Source: an uncultured Lachnospiraceae bacterium | Lineage (GTDB): Bacteria > Bacillota > Clostridia > Lachnospirales > Anaerotignaceae | Length of the DNA stretch: 40,442 nucleotides | Assembly: GCA_944384295.1 (NCBI GenBank) | Contig: CALWSU010000018.1 | Coordinates: 1 to 40,442, forward strand | Direction of reading: 5' to 3' | Shown here: positions 1-8,827 of the stretch, piece by piece | How the letters are laid out: every line of letters begins with the position of its first letter | Position numbering within the stretch: the stretch's first letter is position 1 | The notes under the pieces: generated by a model | What the model saw: the letters and a program-made list of their open reading frames with translations, nothing else | The model's database searches: none | Told to the model about the DNA's origin: nothing | Position numbers and translations under genes: made by a program

Positions 1-638
1 ATGGGGAAATTATGGAAGCCGGCATCTTCCAATTTCTTTGTGATGGTTTCCAGACGGTCGAAGTCCAGTTTTGCTTCGCCTTTGAATTTGTATGCGCCAT
101 GGCTTGTACCAATCGCAATTGCCAAGGAATCCACGCCAGTGCGTTTTACAAAATCTACTGCCTGATCAGGGTCTGTGTAAGTTGCATTTGCTGCATCTAC
201 TTTGACATCATCTTCTACACCTGCAAGTTTGCCCAATTCCGCTTCTACCACAACGCCTCTTGCATGTGCATATTCTACTACTTCTTTTGTTTTTGCTACA
301 TTTTCTTCATAGTCATAATGAGAACCATCGAACATAACAGATGTGAAACCACATTCGATACATTCTTTACATGTTTCAAAATCAGGACCATGATCCAGAT
401 GCAGCGCAATGTCCAGACCTGTTTCTTCTACCGCAGCGTCTACCATTGCTTTCAAATATTTGGGATGTGCATATTTCAACGCACTTTTAGAAACCTGCAA
501 AATCACTGCGGAGTTTTGCGCCTGTGCAGCTGCTACAACGCCCTGCACGATTTCCATGTTGTTGATGTTGAATGCACCGATGGCGTAGCCACCCTGGAAA
601 GCCTTTTCAAACATTTCCTTTGTTGTTACTAATGCCAT
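1..638 (-). CDS. fba: Class II fructose-1,6-bisphosphate aldolase, 3'-truncated by the window edge
   Basis: Cytoplasmic zinc-dependent aldolase that splits fructose 1,6-bisphosphate into DHAP and glyceraldehyde 3-phosphate in glycolysis. Reading the minus strand from ATG at 638 gives MALVTTKEMFEKAF, then the metal/catalytic motif HLDHG (about residue 80), FDGSHYDYEEN, the acidic VVEAELGKLAG and the phosphate-binding IGTSHGAYKF. About 212 residues are visible; the family is normally about 285-310, so the C-terminal third lies outside the window. The start is set by AGAGGTG eight bases upstream. The gene has its own likely promoter (691-720) and follows hemZ on the same strand after 138 bases. 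A tagatose-bisphosphate aldolase of the same superfamily is the alternative, but the generic glycolytic enzyme is more likely. Confidence 0.93.
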   Translation of the reverse strand, partial: MALVTTKEMFEKAFQGGYAIGAFNINNMEIVQGVVAAAQAQNSAVILQVSKSALKYAHPKYLKAMVDAAVEETGLDIALHLDHGPDFETCKECIECGFTSVMFDGSHYDYEENVAKTKEVVEYAHARGVVVEAELGKLAGVEDDVKVDAANATYTDPDQAVDFVKRTGVDSLAIAIGTSHGAYKFKGEAKLDFDRLETITKKLEDAGFHNFP

Positions 639-690
639 TTCAAAAACACCTCTTTCTCTTTGATTGAAACAAAACTTGTCTCCATTAGAA

Positions 691-720
691 ATTATAATAC
701 GAAGGTACCACCTGTGGCAA
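691..720 (-). promoter_or_regulatory. Probable sigma-A promoter of fba
   Basis: On the minus strand TTGCCA (715-720) and a perfect TATAAT (691-696) are 18 bases apart, with the -10 about 50 bases before the fba start. It lies between the hemZ stop and fba, so fba is probably transcribed separately from hemZ. Confidence 0.55.
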
Positions 721-776
721 GCAAAAATATCAGAAATATCAGAATCTCGATATATATTTCATTTTTTTGCCAAATT

Positions 777-2243
777 TCACGTCAAATTATGTGGCAAACC
801 TTCTTTTTTACGGTCTATCATTTCTTCAATGCGACCAATATAATCCTCAATACTTTTGACATTAAAGATACGCTCTATTTTATCTGTTGCTGGATCGACC
901 GTTTTCGTGCTGGCACCTGCACCAGCTGCCAATATGGTTTGTTTTTCTTCCATGATTTGGATATTATAAACACCTTCTTTGCCCAGCTTACAATACCCTA
1001 CATTCTCAAAATTACCAACCATATTCTTTTGTCGATACATATAATACGGTATCAAGCCCATACGTTTGGCATAGTCTGCCGCAATATCCAGCATTTTTTC
1101 CAATTCCTGCGCAGTTGTTAATGTATACAAATCAAATTGTTCTTTCAGTCTGGAAGCGCGTTTCACTGCCAAAGTATGCACTGTCACATTATCCGGCGCA
1201 AGAGATAAAATTTCTTGCATGGTATGTTCCACATCTGCCGCTGTTTCTTCAGGCAGTCCCAATATCAAATCCATATTGATATTTTCATGTCCTGCTTCTC
1301 TTGCTTCCCAAAATACACGTCGTATATCTGCGACGGTATGCTTTCTACCAATCCGTTGTAATGTAGCATCATTCATAGTTTGCGGATTGATGGAGATACG
1401 ATTGACATGATATTGTTTCATCAATTCCAGTTTACGCTTCGTAATCGTATCTGGTCGTCCTGCTTCGACAGTATATTCTGTATTTTCTTTTGGTTGAAAT
1501 AAAACATCTACTTTTTGCAGCAATCGTTCCAATTGTTCCTCAGTCAATGTGGTTGGCGTACCACCGCCAATATATATATTTTTGATGCAAAAATCTTGTT
1601 CTTTGGCATATTGCGCCAAATATTCTAACTCCTGAAACATAGCATCTAAATATGCATCGACCGATTTTTCATATTGTGCCAAAGGATACGCCGTAAACGA
1701 ACAATATAAACAGCGTGTCGGACAAAAGGGAATCCCAATATATAAGCTAATATCCTGCGGGCGATTTTGTGCAAGCAATCTTTGTTCTGCCTTTGCCACC
1801 TGCAAAGACAATTCTGCTTTTGCAGCAGACACTAAATATTGTTGTGTCAAATAGCGCACACAATCGGTATCGCTTTTCCCTTCTTCTAATAATTGGGTAA
1901 CGATTTTTGCTGGACGTACGCCTGTCAAAAGTCCCCATTTGGGAAAAATATTTGTTTCTTGGCATAATAAGCCAAAAATCGACAATTTTACCAGACGTTT
2001 CTTTTCTGATACTGACAATTCTTCCGTATAGGGTACAGACCATTTTGCTTTTTGTATACCATTATTGTAATAAACTGCATAAACTGTATTTTCTTCGACA
2101 ACACTGCATACCGTGATTCCTACAAGTTCTGGTATCTCTATTCTATAATAATGCAGATTGGGATAAAATACCTGCACCATGGTTTGTACATCATTTTGTA
2201 AATCATGCCCTTGCAGCATGTAATAAATCATATTTTGTTCCAT
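777..2243 (-). CDS. hemZ: HemZ-type radical SAM coproporphyrinogen III oxidase family protein
   Basis: Radical SAM protein of the oxygen-independent coproporphyrinogen family, HemZ branch (488 residues; HemZ is usually near 490-500). The 4Fe-4S motif is visible as C174-x3-C178-x2-C181 in GIPFCPTRCLYCSF, followed by the SAM-binding IYIGGGTPTTL and later ISINPQTMND and NMDLILGLPEET. An N-terminal extension of about 165 residues before the radical SAM barrel is typical of HemZ and absent from HemN/HemW. The start lies 5 bases after the dtd stop with no good Shine-Dalgarno sequence of its own, so translation is probably coupled to dtd. Dehydrogenase activity has been shown for few HemZ proteins, so the exact substrate here is an inference. 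Confidence 0.9.
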   Translation of the reverse strand: MEQNMIYYMLQGHDLQNDVQTMVQVFYPNLHYYRIEIPELVGITVCSVVEENTVYAVYYNNGIQKAKWSVPYTEELSVSEKKRLVKLSIFGLLCQETNIFPKWGLLTGVRPAKIVTQLLEEGKSDTDCVRYLTQQYLVSAAKAELSLQVAKAEQRLLAQNRPQDISLYIGIPFCPTRCLYCSFTAYPLAQYEKSVDAYLDAMFQELEYLAQYAKEQDFCIKNIYIGGGTPTTLTEEQLERLLQKVDVLFQPKENTEYTVEAGRPDTITKRKLELMKQYHVNRISINPQTMNDATLQRIGRKHTVADIRRVFWEAREAGHENINMDLILGLPEETAADVEHTMQEILSLAPDNVTVHTLAVKRASRLKEQFDLYTLTTAQELEKMLDIAADYAKRMGLIPYYMYRQKNMVGNFENVGYCKLGKEGVYNIQIMEEKQTILAAGAGASTKTVDPATDKIERIFNVKSIEDYIGRIEEMIDRKKEGLPHNLT

Positions 2244-2248
2244 AGCGC

Positions 2249-2701
2249 TTAAAACAGTTTTTCACTGTCCAGCAGCAATGTCACAGGACCATCATTGACC
2301 AAAGCTACTTTCATATCTGCTTGAAATTGACCAGTTGCCACTTTGCGTATGGGCATTGATTTTGCTTTTGCACATAATTTATCAAACAAAACGGTTGCCA
2401 CATCTGGCGCAGCACCACCAGAATAGCCAGGGCGTCTGCCTTTTCTAGCATCGCCATACAATGTAAAGTTTGGTACAATCAACAATTCCCCATCAATGTC
2501 TAATAAAGACAAATTCATTTTGCCGTTTTCGTCCTCAAAAATACGCAAATTGACTACTTTATCCAACATATATTCTATTGTTTTGTCATCGTCTGTTCCC
2601 AACATACCAAACAAAACCATGATGCCTTTGCCAATTTCTCCAATCACTTGACCATCCACTGTAACACTTGCTTCTGTTACTCTTTGTAAAACTGCACGCA
2701 T
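2249..2701 (-). CDS. dtd: D-aminoacyl-tRNA deacylase
   Basis: Cytoplasmic proofreading enzyme that hydrolyses D-amino acids (classically D-Tyr) from mischarged tRNA. It is 150 residues, full length for DTD. It starts MRAVLQRVTEASVTVDG and carries the two family signatures: NFTLYGDARKGRRPGYSGGA, near the SQFTLY-type motif, and the C-terminal VNDGPVTLLLDS (the NxGPxT cross-subunit Gly-cisPro loop). The start at 2701 has AAGGAG seven bases upstream. It follows relA by about 30 bases and precedes hemZ by 5; relA-dtd is a common order in Firmicutes, so this is probably one transcript. Confidence 0.96.
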   Translation of the reverse strand: MRAVLQRVTEASVTVDGQVIGEIGKGIMVLFGMLGTDDDKTIEYMLDKVVNLRIFEDENGKMNLSLLDIDGELLIVPNFTLYGDARKGRRPGYSGGAAPDVATVLFDKLCAKAKSMPIRKVATGQFQADMKVALVNDGPVTLLLDSEKLF

Positions 2702-2731
2702 ATATTTACTCCTTTTATTTACTTACGAAAT

Positions 2732-4954
2732 TTATCCACTCACACGCTCAATGTCCAAAATGCCTTTGATACTCTTGAGACGTTTTGTCACACGTTCTAA
2801 TTGTTCTTTTGTCCGAATTTCCATAGAAATATTGAATATTGCCAACATATCTTTGGTAGTACGAATATTAAATCCTTTTACAGAAATATCTTCATCTGCC
2901 AAATGACGGCTGATTTCTAACAACAGACCATTTCTATCGTTTGCTGTGACACGAATTTCAGCCAGGTAAGAAGCATCTACTTCACCATGTGTATATTGTG
3001 TATCCCATTCTGCATCAATCAATCTGCCACGTTCTTCATTGCTTAGATTCAAAATATTGATACAATCGGTACGATGTATGGTAACACCACGACCACGAGT
3101 AACAAAGCCAACAATTTCATCTCCAGGCACAGGGCTACAGCATTTTGAAAAACGTACTGCAACATCGCCTACACCTTCTACCACAATACCACTTTTGCTT
3201 TTACGCTTTGTTGGTTTTTGTATGACTGTTTTTTCAAAATCATGCAGCAAATCTTCTGCACTTTGTTGTTTACGTTTTTCTTTCAAATACTCATCTTTTA
3301 AGCGATTGACAACCTGTCCTTCTTTCAAACCGCCATATCCAATTGCCGCAAGTACTGCATTCCAGTCTTTGAAATCATATTTATTAATGACAAGTTCTTG
3401 CCACTCAGGACGCAACAAATCCGAAGGCTGCAAGCCTTTTTTCTTCATATCGCTCAGTATCATTTCTCTGCCGCGTATGATATTTTCCTCTTTTTCCTCT
3501 TTCTTGAACCATTGTTTGATTTTGGTTCTTGCCTGAGAGCTTTTGACCAAAGACAGCCAATCTCTGCTCGGACCTTTTGAGTTTTGAGAGGTCATAATTT
3601 CTACAATATCACCATTTTGAATTTTATAATCTATGGTAACCATACGATTGTTGACTCTTGCGCCTACCATTTTATTTCCAACTGCGGAATGAATCATATA
3701 AGCAAAGTCAATCGGTGTAGAGCCTTTGGGTAACTGAATGACGTCCCCTTGTGGCGAGAAGGCATATACTTGGTCGGTAAAAATATTCAAATCCAGTTTA
3801 ATGGTATCTAAATATTCTTTATTATCCGACATATCTTTCTGCCATTCCAAAATCTGACGCAACCATGCCAGTTTTGCTTCTTCTTTATTGCTGGATTTTT
3901 CGCCGGATTTTCCTTCTTTGTATTTCCAATGCGCCGCGATACCGTATTCACTGGTACGATGCATTTCCCAAGTACGTATTTGAATTTCAAATGGTTCACC
4001 AGACGGTCCAATCAATGTATTGTGCAAAGACTGGTACATATTGGGCTTTGGCATAGCGATATAATCCTTAAAGCGCCCAGGCATTGGTTTATACATGGTA
4101 TGCACAATCCCCAAGACAGCATAGCAATCACGCACACTATCTACAATGGCACGAACTGCAAACAAATCATAAATCTGGTCCAAGGTTTTATTTTGATTGA
4201 CCATTTTTTTATAAATACTGAAAAAATGTTTGCTTCTACCCTCAATTTTGCCTTTGATACCAGCTTCTTCCATTTTTTCACGTACTTCTTTTACAATATC
4301 CGCAACAAATGTTTCACGCTCGATACGTTTTTTCTCAATTTTTGCTGCCAAATCAAAGTAAGCCTCTGGGTTCAGATATTTGAAACAGAGGTCCTCCATT
4401 TCGGTACGGATTTTGGAAATCCCCAAACGATGCGCCAAAGGTGCGTAAATATCCAATGTTTCCTGCGCCTTTTCCCGCTGTTTTTCCGCTGTCATATAAT
4501 TCAGTGTACGCATATTATGCAGTCTATCTGCCAGCTTAATCAGAATAACACGGATATCCTTCGCCATAGCCAAAAACATTTTACGATAGTTTTCCGCTTG
4601 GATTTCTTCTTTTGTTGAATAAGATAATTTACCCAACTTTGTAACACCATCGACTAATATTGCAACTTCTTCGCTGAATATATTTGCAATATCTTCATAG
4701 GTATAAGGCGTATCTTCAATCGTATCATGCAAAATCCCTGCAACAATAGATTCCATATCCAATTCCAGCTCTGCCAGAATATACGCAACCTTCAAAGGAT
4801 GAATTATATATGGCTCGCCAGACTTTCTTTTTTGTTCTTTGTGTGCTTCGCGTGCCAAATCATACGCCTTTTGCAACATAGAAAAATCCTTGGAAGGATG
4901 ATAAGTCTTAATTTTTTCTATCAGTTCCTGATATAGTTGTTCTTCTACTGCCAT
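2732..4954 (-). CDS. relA: Bifunctional (p)ppGpp synthetase/hydrolase, RelA/SpoT homologue
   Basis: Long Rel enzyme (740 residues) that makes and degrades the alarmone (p)ppGpp in response to starvation and ribosome stalling. Order of domains: HD hydrolase (IIHPLKVAYIL, then ILHDTIEDT, residues about 40-80), synthetase with the hallmark RFKDYIAMPKPNMYQSLH (about 290), TGS (VYAFSPQGDVIQLPKGSTPIDFAY, about 400), the conserved-cysteine region (RFSKCCSPVPGD, about 610) and a C-terminal ACT domain. The HD residues are intact, so both activities are expected. I place the start at ATG 4954 (MAVEEQLYQEL), which has AGAGGGGTG six bases upstream; an ATG 45 bases earlier is in frame but poorly spaced from its purine-rich stretch. 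First gene of relA-dtd-hemZ, with a structured leader (5058-5222). Confidence 0.96.
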   Translation of the reverse strand: MAVEEQLYQELIEKIKTYHPSKDFSMLQKAYDLAREAHKEQKRKSGEPYIIHPLKVAYILAELELDMESIVAGILHDTIEDTPYTYEDIANIFSEEVAILVDGVTKLGKLSYSTKEEIQAENYRKMFLAMAKDIRVILIKLADRLHNMRTLNYMTAEKQREKAQETLDIYAPLAHRLGISKIRTEMEDLCFKYLNPEAYFDLAAKIEKKRIERETFVADIVKEVREKMEEAGIKGKIEGRSKHFFSIYKKMVNQNKTLDQIYDLFAVRAIVDSVRDCYAVLGIVHTMYKPMPGRFKDYIAMPKPNMYQSLHNTLIGPSGEPFEIQIRTWEMHRTSEYGIAAHWKYKEGKSGEKSSNKEEAKLAWLRQILEWQKDMSDNKEYLDTIKLDLNIFTDQVYAFSPQGDVIQLPKGSTPIDFAYMIHSAVGNKMVGARVNNRMVTIDYKIQNGDIVEIMTSQNSKGPSRDWLSLVKSSQARTKIKQWFKKEEKEENIIRGREMILSDMKKKGLQPSDLLRPEWQELVINKYDFKDWNAVLAAIGYGGLKEGQVVNRLKDEYLKEKRKQQSAEDLLHDFEKTVIQKPTKRKSKSGIVVEGVGDVAVRFSKCCSPVPGDEIVGFVTRGRGVTIHRTDCINILNLSNEERGRLIDAEWDTQYTHGEVDASYLAEIRVTANDRNGLLLEISRHLADEDISVKGFNIRTTKDMLAIFNISMEIRTKEQLERVTKRLKSIKGILDIERVSG

Positions 4955-5057
4955 ATCATTCACCCCTCTTTCTCCATCGTTTTGATTCATAGTATCCATA
5001 TTCCCCGCTTCTATTCGTTTTCTGTCTATCCGTCACAGACACACAAAGAAAATAAAC

Positions 5058-5094
5058 ACACGGGTTTCTTGTGCAGCTGCACAGAAACCCGTGT
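5058..5094 (-). terminator. Very strong hairpin with T-rich tail inside the relA leader
   Basis: Left arm 5058-5076 and right arm 5077-5094 fold into ACACGGGTTTCT / AGAAACCCGTGT with an inner GTGCAG/CTGCAC stem and one bulged base. Reading leftwards the stem is followed by GTTTATTTTCTTTG. It lies downstream of the promoter at 5194-5222 and upstream of relA. It is therefore either a leader attenuator or the 3' end of a short RNA of about 140 bases; it could also end the nagZ transcript. Confidence 0.7.
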
Positions 5095-5193
5095 TTCTAT
5101 CTGACTACAAAGCCTGACATACGGATAAAAACCAGATGAAACCTCTCTCTTGTCTTACCCACCATAATAAATTGGGCTTTTATTCATACAATG

Positions 5194-5222
5194 ATTATAG
5201 CAACTCTTTCTTTGTTTTTCAA
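5194..5222 (-). promoter_or_regulatory. Sigma-A promoter driving the relA leader
   Basis: TTGAAA (5217-5222) and TATAAT (5194-5199) on the minus strand are exactly 17 bases apart, giving a predicted start near 5187 and a leader of about 230 bases before relA. It sits between the nagZ-like stop and the hairpin at 5058-5094. Confidence 0.7.
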
Positions 5223-5285
5223 TGTTTTTTCTGATAACGATACCTGTTTTAAATCGAATCTATCCATGATGCTTCTTTATTAGGA

Positions 5286-6482
5286 TTAGACACCATATTG
5301 CAACAGCATACCACAATCATATTTGACTCCCAATATTCTACGCACACTTTCGTCCAAACGTGTTTGTGAAATCTCTCCTGTTCCCACAGCGTCCAATAAC
5401 GCCAAATATGCAGCCTCTAAATCAGCTGGCATCAGCACAATATCAACGCCTGCTTGTATGGCTTGCACTGCCGCTTGTCCATCTGGATAATACGAAACGA
5501 TTGCTCCCATATTCATAGCATCTGTAATCACAATACCATCAAATCCTATATTTTCACGTAACAAAGCGATTGCTTGTGAGGATAAACTAGCGGGCAATCC
5601 ATCATCTGTCACTTGTGGCATTGTGATATGTCCTACCATAACAAAATCGATCCCCTCTTGCACCAAACGAGAAAATGGTACAAATTCCACATCTTGTAAT
5701 CTTGTCAAATCATGATTGGATATTGCCATACCATCATGAGAATCTGTTGCTGTATCGCCATGCCCCGGAAAATGTTTCGCAACTGCTTTTACACCTTGTG
5801 CTTCTAATCCCTGCATAAAGGCTGTTGCCATATCTGCAACCGTATTTGCATCTGTGCCATATGCCCTTTCGCCAATGACTGTATTTTCTGGATTGGTATA
5901 CACATCTGCAACTGGTGCAAAATCTACATTCACACCAATTTTAGATAATACAGTACCTATATCTGCACCTGCCTGTTTTGCTTGTGCAATATCTCCTTGC
6001 ATTTGTGCTGCATTGGGAATAGATACATGTGGAATCTGGCTTTTGTCCAATCGCGAAACCATGCCGCCTTCTTCATCTATTCCGATAAATAATTCCATAT
6101 CTGCTGCTGCCTGCATTTGATTTACCAACATTTGACTTTGTTCCATAGTATCCAGATTTTCCGCAAATAATATGACACCACCTAAATGATAATCCGCGAT
6201 TTGCTGTGCTGCATCTTCAGACAATACCGTCATATCTGTATCATCTGCATTTTTGCGAAAATCCATCATCAAAAGCTGCCCCACTTTTTCCTCAATTGTC
6301 ATATCTGCCAAAATTTGATTGATGGTTTCGGCTTTGATTTGTTCTGGTGTTTTGACCGGCTCTTGTTCCATCTGTGCGCTGGACTGTTCTGTCGCATTTT
6401 CTGTTGCATTGGTACAGCCAGAAAGCACAAAACCAAACAAAAAACTGCATAACACTACAAAACATAATCTTTTCTTCATCAT
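5286..6482 (-). CDS. nagZ: Lipoprotein glycoside hydrolase family 3, beta-N-acetylhexosaminidase (NagZ-like)
   Basis: Extracytoplasmic, membrane-anchored GH3 enzyme predicted to remove GlcNAc from muropeptides or other glycans. The N-terminus is a lipoprotein signal with lipobox LSGC (Cys about residue 22), followed by a Thr/Ser/Glu-rich linker. The GH3 domain shows GQLLMMDFR, FIGIDEEGGMVSRL and the NagZ loop KHFPGHGDTATDSHDG that supplies the His/Asp catalytic pair; the later VITDAMNMGAI carries the likely nucleophile Asp. At 398 residues it is a single-domain enzyme without the C-terminal domain of longer Gram-positive NagZ proteins. AAGGA lies eight bases before the start. It follows the sigma-54 activator gene by 34 bases and may be cotranscribed with it. 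Confidence 0.9.
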   Translation of the reverse strand: MMKKRLCFVVLCSFLFGFVLSGCTNATENATEQSSAQMEQEPVKTPEQIKAETINQILADMTIEEKVGQLLMMDFRKNADDTDMTVLSEDAAQQIADYHLGGVILFAENLDTMEQSQMLVNQMQAAADMELFIGIDEEGGMVSRLDKSQIPHVSIPNAAQMQGDIAQAKQAGADIGTVLSKIGVNVDFAPVADVYTNPENTVIGERAYGTDANTVADMATAFMQGLEAQGVKAVAKHFPGHGDTATDSHDGMAISNHDLTRLQDVEFVPFSRLVQEGIDFVMVGHITMPQVTDDGLPASLSSQAIALLRENIGFDGIVITDAMNMGAIVSYYPDGQAAVQAIQAGVDIVLMPADLEAAYLALLDAVGTGEISQTRLDESVRRILGVKYDCGMLLQYGV

Positions 6483-6516
6483 TTCCCCCGTCCTTTTTGA
6501 TGCTTTTTTGATTGCT

Positions 6517-7932
6517 TTATTGAATTTGATAGCGGTGGAGTTTTCTGGATATTGTGGATTGATCCGTTTTTAAAACTCTTGATACCGCCGATGCACTTTT
6601 ATACTGTTTGATATATTCTGTTAATATCTTTTTTTCATACTCTGCCATCAACGCTTTTAAGGATGTTTGTGTCGGCAATTCCTGTACACGCAATACTTCC
6701 GAAGGCGCAGTACACCCATAAGCAGCTTGTACATCTGACAATGAAATCCTATCTCCACCGCTCATAATGACAGTACGTTCTACGACATTTTTCAGTTCTC
6801 GTACATTACCCGCATAATGACAAGAAGCCAAAAAACACATTGCTTCTTGATCCAATGTCTTTTTCACTGCGTATTTTTGATTATACTTTTGCAAAAAGAA
6901 ATGAACCAAAGGTATAATATCTTCTTGTCTTTCTTCCAATGGCGGTATATGTAACTCAATCACATTTAAGCGATAATACAAATCTTCGCGAAAGATTTTT
7001 TCTGTAATCATTTCTTTCAAATTGGCATTGGTAGACGCAATCAAGCGGAAATCAATATCAATATCTTGATTGCCGCCCAAATGCCTTAATTTTCTGCTTT
7101 GCAATACACGCAGCAATTTTGATTGCAATGCCAAAGGCAATTCCCCAATCTCATCTAATAACAATGTACCATTTTGTGCTTCTTCAAACAAACCTTTTTT
7201 GCCTTTTGGATTGCCGCCCGTAAAAGCACCTGCTTCATACCCAAATAATTCACTTTCCAATAAATGTTCTGGAATTGCTGCACAATTGATTTTGATAAAC
7301 GGACCTTTATTGCGTTTGCTATGGGTATGCACCAAATTTGCAATCAATTCTTTGCCTGCGCCAGATGGACCGATAATCAATACAGAGACATCATGTGCCG
7401 CCACCTTAAAAGCAGCCTCTACCACATGCTGCATAGCTTGACTGGCATAAATCAATTCACCAGAAGCATTCAATTCTTTGCGCAATAATTCATAATTCGT
7501 CAAAAGTTCATTGTTTTGTATACTGATTTCTTCCAATTGATTGCGTAGTTTGACAATATCTGAAACATCTAGCAAATAATTGATGACATATTGTACATTT
7601 TGTTGTTGATCCATAACTGGTATGGCTTTGACTTGAAAATAATGCTGTTTCTTTGAAGTAATTTGTTGAATGTCCGTTGGTTGTTTGGTTTGTAGTGTAA
7701 TCATGGTTGCAGATTGCGAAATCAAACCCTCCTCTGCAATTTCCTGCATACTACGTCCCAAATATAACTCTGGCGCATGTCCTGTGATTCTACGATGTGC
7801 CTGATTGAGGAACAACACACGACCTGCGCCATCTGTAATATTGATCCCCATAAAAGGATTTTGAAATAATTGTTCTAACAAAATCTTTTGTAAATTGACT
7901 GGCATGGTGTTTAATATGTGCTGAAAATCCAT
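6517..7932 (-). CDS. Sigma-54-dependent transcriptional activator (PAS - AAA+ - Fis HTH)
   Basis: Enhancer-binding protein of 471 residues. An N-terminal PAS domain (residues about 20-125: GINITDGAGRVLFLNQAHRRITG) probably senses a small molecule or redox state. The AAA+ domain has Walker A GPSGAGKE, the sigma-54 contact loop GAFTGG and Walker B LLLDEIGEL. A Fis/TyrR-type helix-turn-helix forms the C-terminus (SASAVSRVLKTDQSTISRKL). AGGAGG lies six bases before the ATG. There is no phosphoacceptor receiver domain, so control is likely by ligand. It lies just beyond the terminator of the hydantoin operon, which has a canonical sigma-54 promoter, so it is the obvious candidate activator (inference). 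It has its own sigma-A promoter. Confidence 0.93.
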   Translation of the reverse strand: MDFQHILNTMPVNLQKILLEQLFQNPFMGINITDGAGRVLFLNQAHRRITGHAPELYLGRSMQEIAEEGLISQSATMITLQTKQPTDIQQITSKKQHYFQVKAIPVMDQQQNVQYVINYLLDVSDIVKLRNQLEEISIQNNELLTNYELLRKELNASGELIYASQAMQHVVEAAFKVAAHDVSVLIIGPSGAGKELIANLVHTHSKRNKGPFIKINCAAIPEHLLESELFGYEAGAFTGGNPKGKKGLFEEAQNGTLLLDEIGELPLALQSKLLRVLQSRKLRHLGGNQDIDIDFRLIASTNANLKEMITEKIFREDLYYRLNVIELHIPPLEERQEDIIPLVHFFLQKYNQKYAVKKTLDQEAMCFLASCHYAGNVRELKNVVERTVIMSGGDRISLSDVQAAYGCTAPSEVLRVQELPTQTSLKALMAEYEKKILTEYIKQYKSASAVSRVLKTDQSTISRKLHRYQIQ

Positions 7933-8141
7933 AATACTCCTCCTGTCTGCACATGATATAGATTGTGCTCCTGTATGACATCAAAAAAACTTGCTGCATC
8001 CTTCCCTGTTTTGATGTATTGAAACACACAATCGATATTATTTTTGTACTTCTACCCAATTACATTGCACGACAAAAGAATCCAAACACCCCGATATACT
8101 CTCTCATGTGATACATAATCTATAGAAATTATATATGACTT

Positions 8142-8171
8142 ATTATACTGTATTTTTATGGTTTATTTCAA
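8142..8171 (-). promoter_or_regulatory. Probable sigma-A promoter of the sigma-54 activator gene
   Basis: TTGAAA (8166-8171) and TATAAT (8142-8147) on the minus strand, 18-base spacing. The predicted transcript starts near 8135 and has a 200-base leader in which I recognise no structure. Confidence 0.5.
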
Positions 8172-8203
8172 TCATTCTAACAGAAAAAATCATTTTGCAT
8201 CAC

Positions 8204-8245
8204 AAAAAAACAAAGACCGGAACAGAAAACCGATTCCGATCTTTG
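8204..8245 (-). terminator. Intrinsic terminator of the hydantoin operon
   Basis: CAAAGA-C-CGGAA (8211-8222) pairs with TTCCG-A-TCTTTG (8234-8245), with one mismatch. Reading leftwards the stem is followed by seven T (8204-8210). It lies 86 bases after the DUF1097 stop and separates this operon from the activator gene. Confidence 0.8.
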
Positions 8246-8330
8246 ATAAATTTTATAGACTCATTTCTTCATTTTGTAAAAATCTATTTTATAAAATCAC
8301 TTCTGGGAGTAGAACAAGCATAAAAAACTT

Positions 8331-8813
8331 TTATTCTTCTGATAAATTGGGAACTTCTTCTTTTTTGCCAATCCAGTTGAAAATGACTGTACCAAATTTG
8401 TCGCAGCCCAAACCAAGTAAAATACCCAGCAACAAAGAGGGAATCACAATCCAGTCACCACCTGCTGCAAATGTAGAAAAAGAACCAAAGAAAGTACCTG
8501 GGATATAGGTAAACAAAGGAATATTACTTTGTATACACATCAAATGCACTGTGACCAATGCCACAAATATGCTAGCCCCTGGAAATGTCAACACATTTCC
8601 CAACCAAAGTGTCAACATTGCGTATACTACACCACTCATCAACGTAAATACACAAGATTTTACACCTTTCCAACCTTTATCTGGACAGGCAAAATATGCA
8701 GTACAGCCTGAAAAACCTGCCCACCCCAGCAAACCAGCCAAAGGAGATACATTGGACCATATGACACATAATATAGTAGTGGATAAACCCAAACATGTTA
8801 TATGACGAAACAT
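8331..8813 (-). CDS. DUF1097-type integral membrane protein in the hydantoin operon
   Basis: Small hydrophobic protein (160 residues) resembling the DUF1097 family (E. coli YcdZ-like), which has no assigned function. The sequence suggests about five membrane segments. Glycine-rich stretches such as GLLGWAGFSGCTAYFAC, FTYIPGTFFGSFSTF and LLLGILLGLGCDKFG are typical of the family; the C-terminus is short, charged and probably cytoplasmic (IGKKEEVPNLSEE). AAGGA lies nine bases upstream of the ATG. It follows the dihydropyrimidinase by 14 bases and is last in the operon before the terminator. The only membrane protein in a catabolic operon is a reasonable candidate for substrate entry or product export, but that is inference from context only. 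Confidence 0.82.
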   Translation of the reverse strand: MFRHITCLGLSTTILCVIWSNVSPLAGLLGWAGFSGCTAYFACPDKGWKGVKSCVFTLMSGVVYAMLTLWLGNVLTFPGASIFVALVTVHLMCIQSNIPLFTYIPGTFFGSFSTFAAGGDWIVIPSLLLGILLGLGCDKFGTVIFNWIGKKEEVPNLSEE

Positions 8814-8827
8814 AGTATCACATCCTT

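Noticed and set aside
704..712. GGTGGTACC on the minus strand before fba, resembling the T-box core
   Set aside because: No stem I, specifier loop or following terminator fits in the 138-base gap, it overlaps the predicted fba promoter spacer, and fba is not a T-box type gene. It could be a relic of a hisS leader, since hisS-aspS often follows hemZ, but that cannot be shown here.
12..1121. Open reading frames on the plus strand over fba and hemZ
   Set aside because: They are antisense shadows: cysteine- and phenylalanine-rich translations with no motif, opposite clearly conserved proteins.
3929..4618. 229-residue plus-strand frame inside relA
   Set aside because: Antisense to the conserved HD and synthetase domains; no ribosome site or motif.
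5045..5187. 6S RNA or T-box in the relA leader
   Set aside because: The ends of the predicted transcript are not complementary as in 6S RNA, and there is no T-box core sequence. Only the terminator hairpin is clear.
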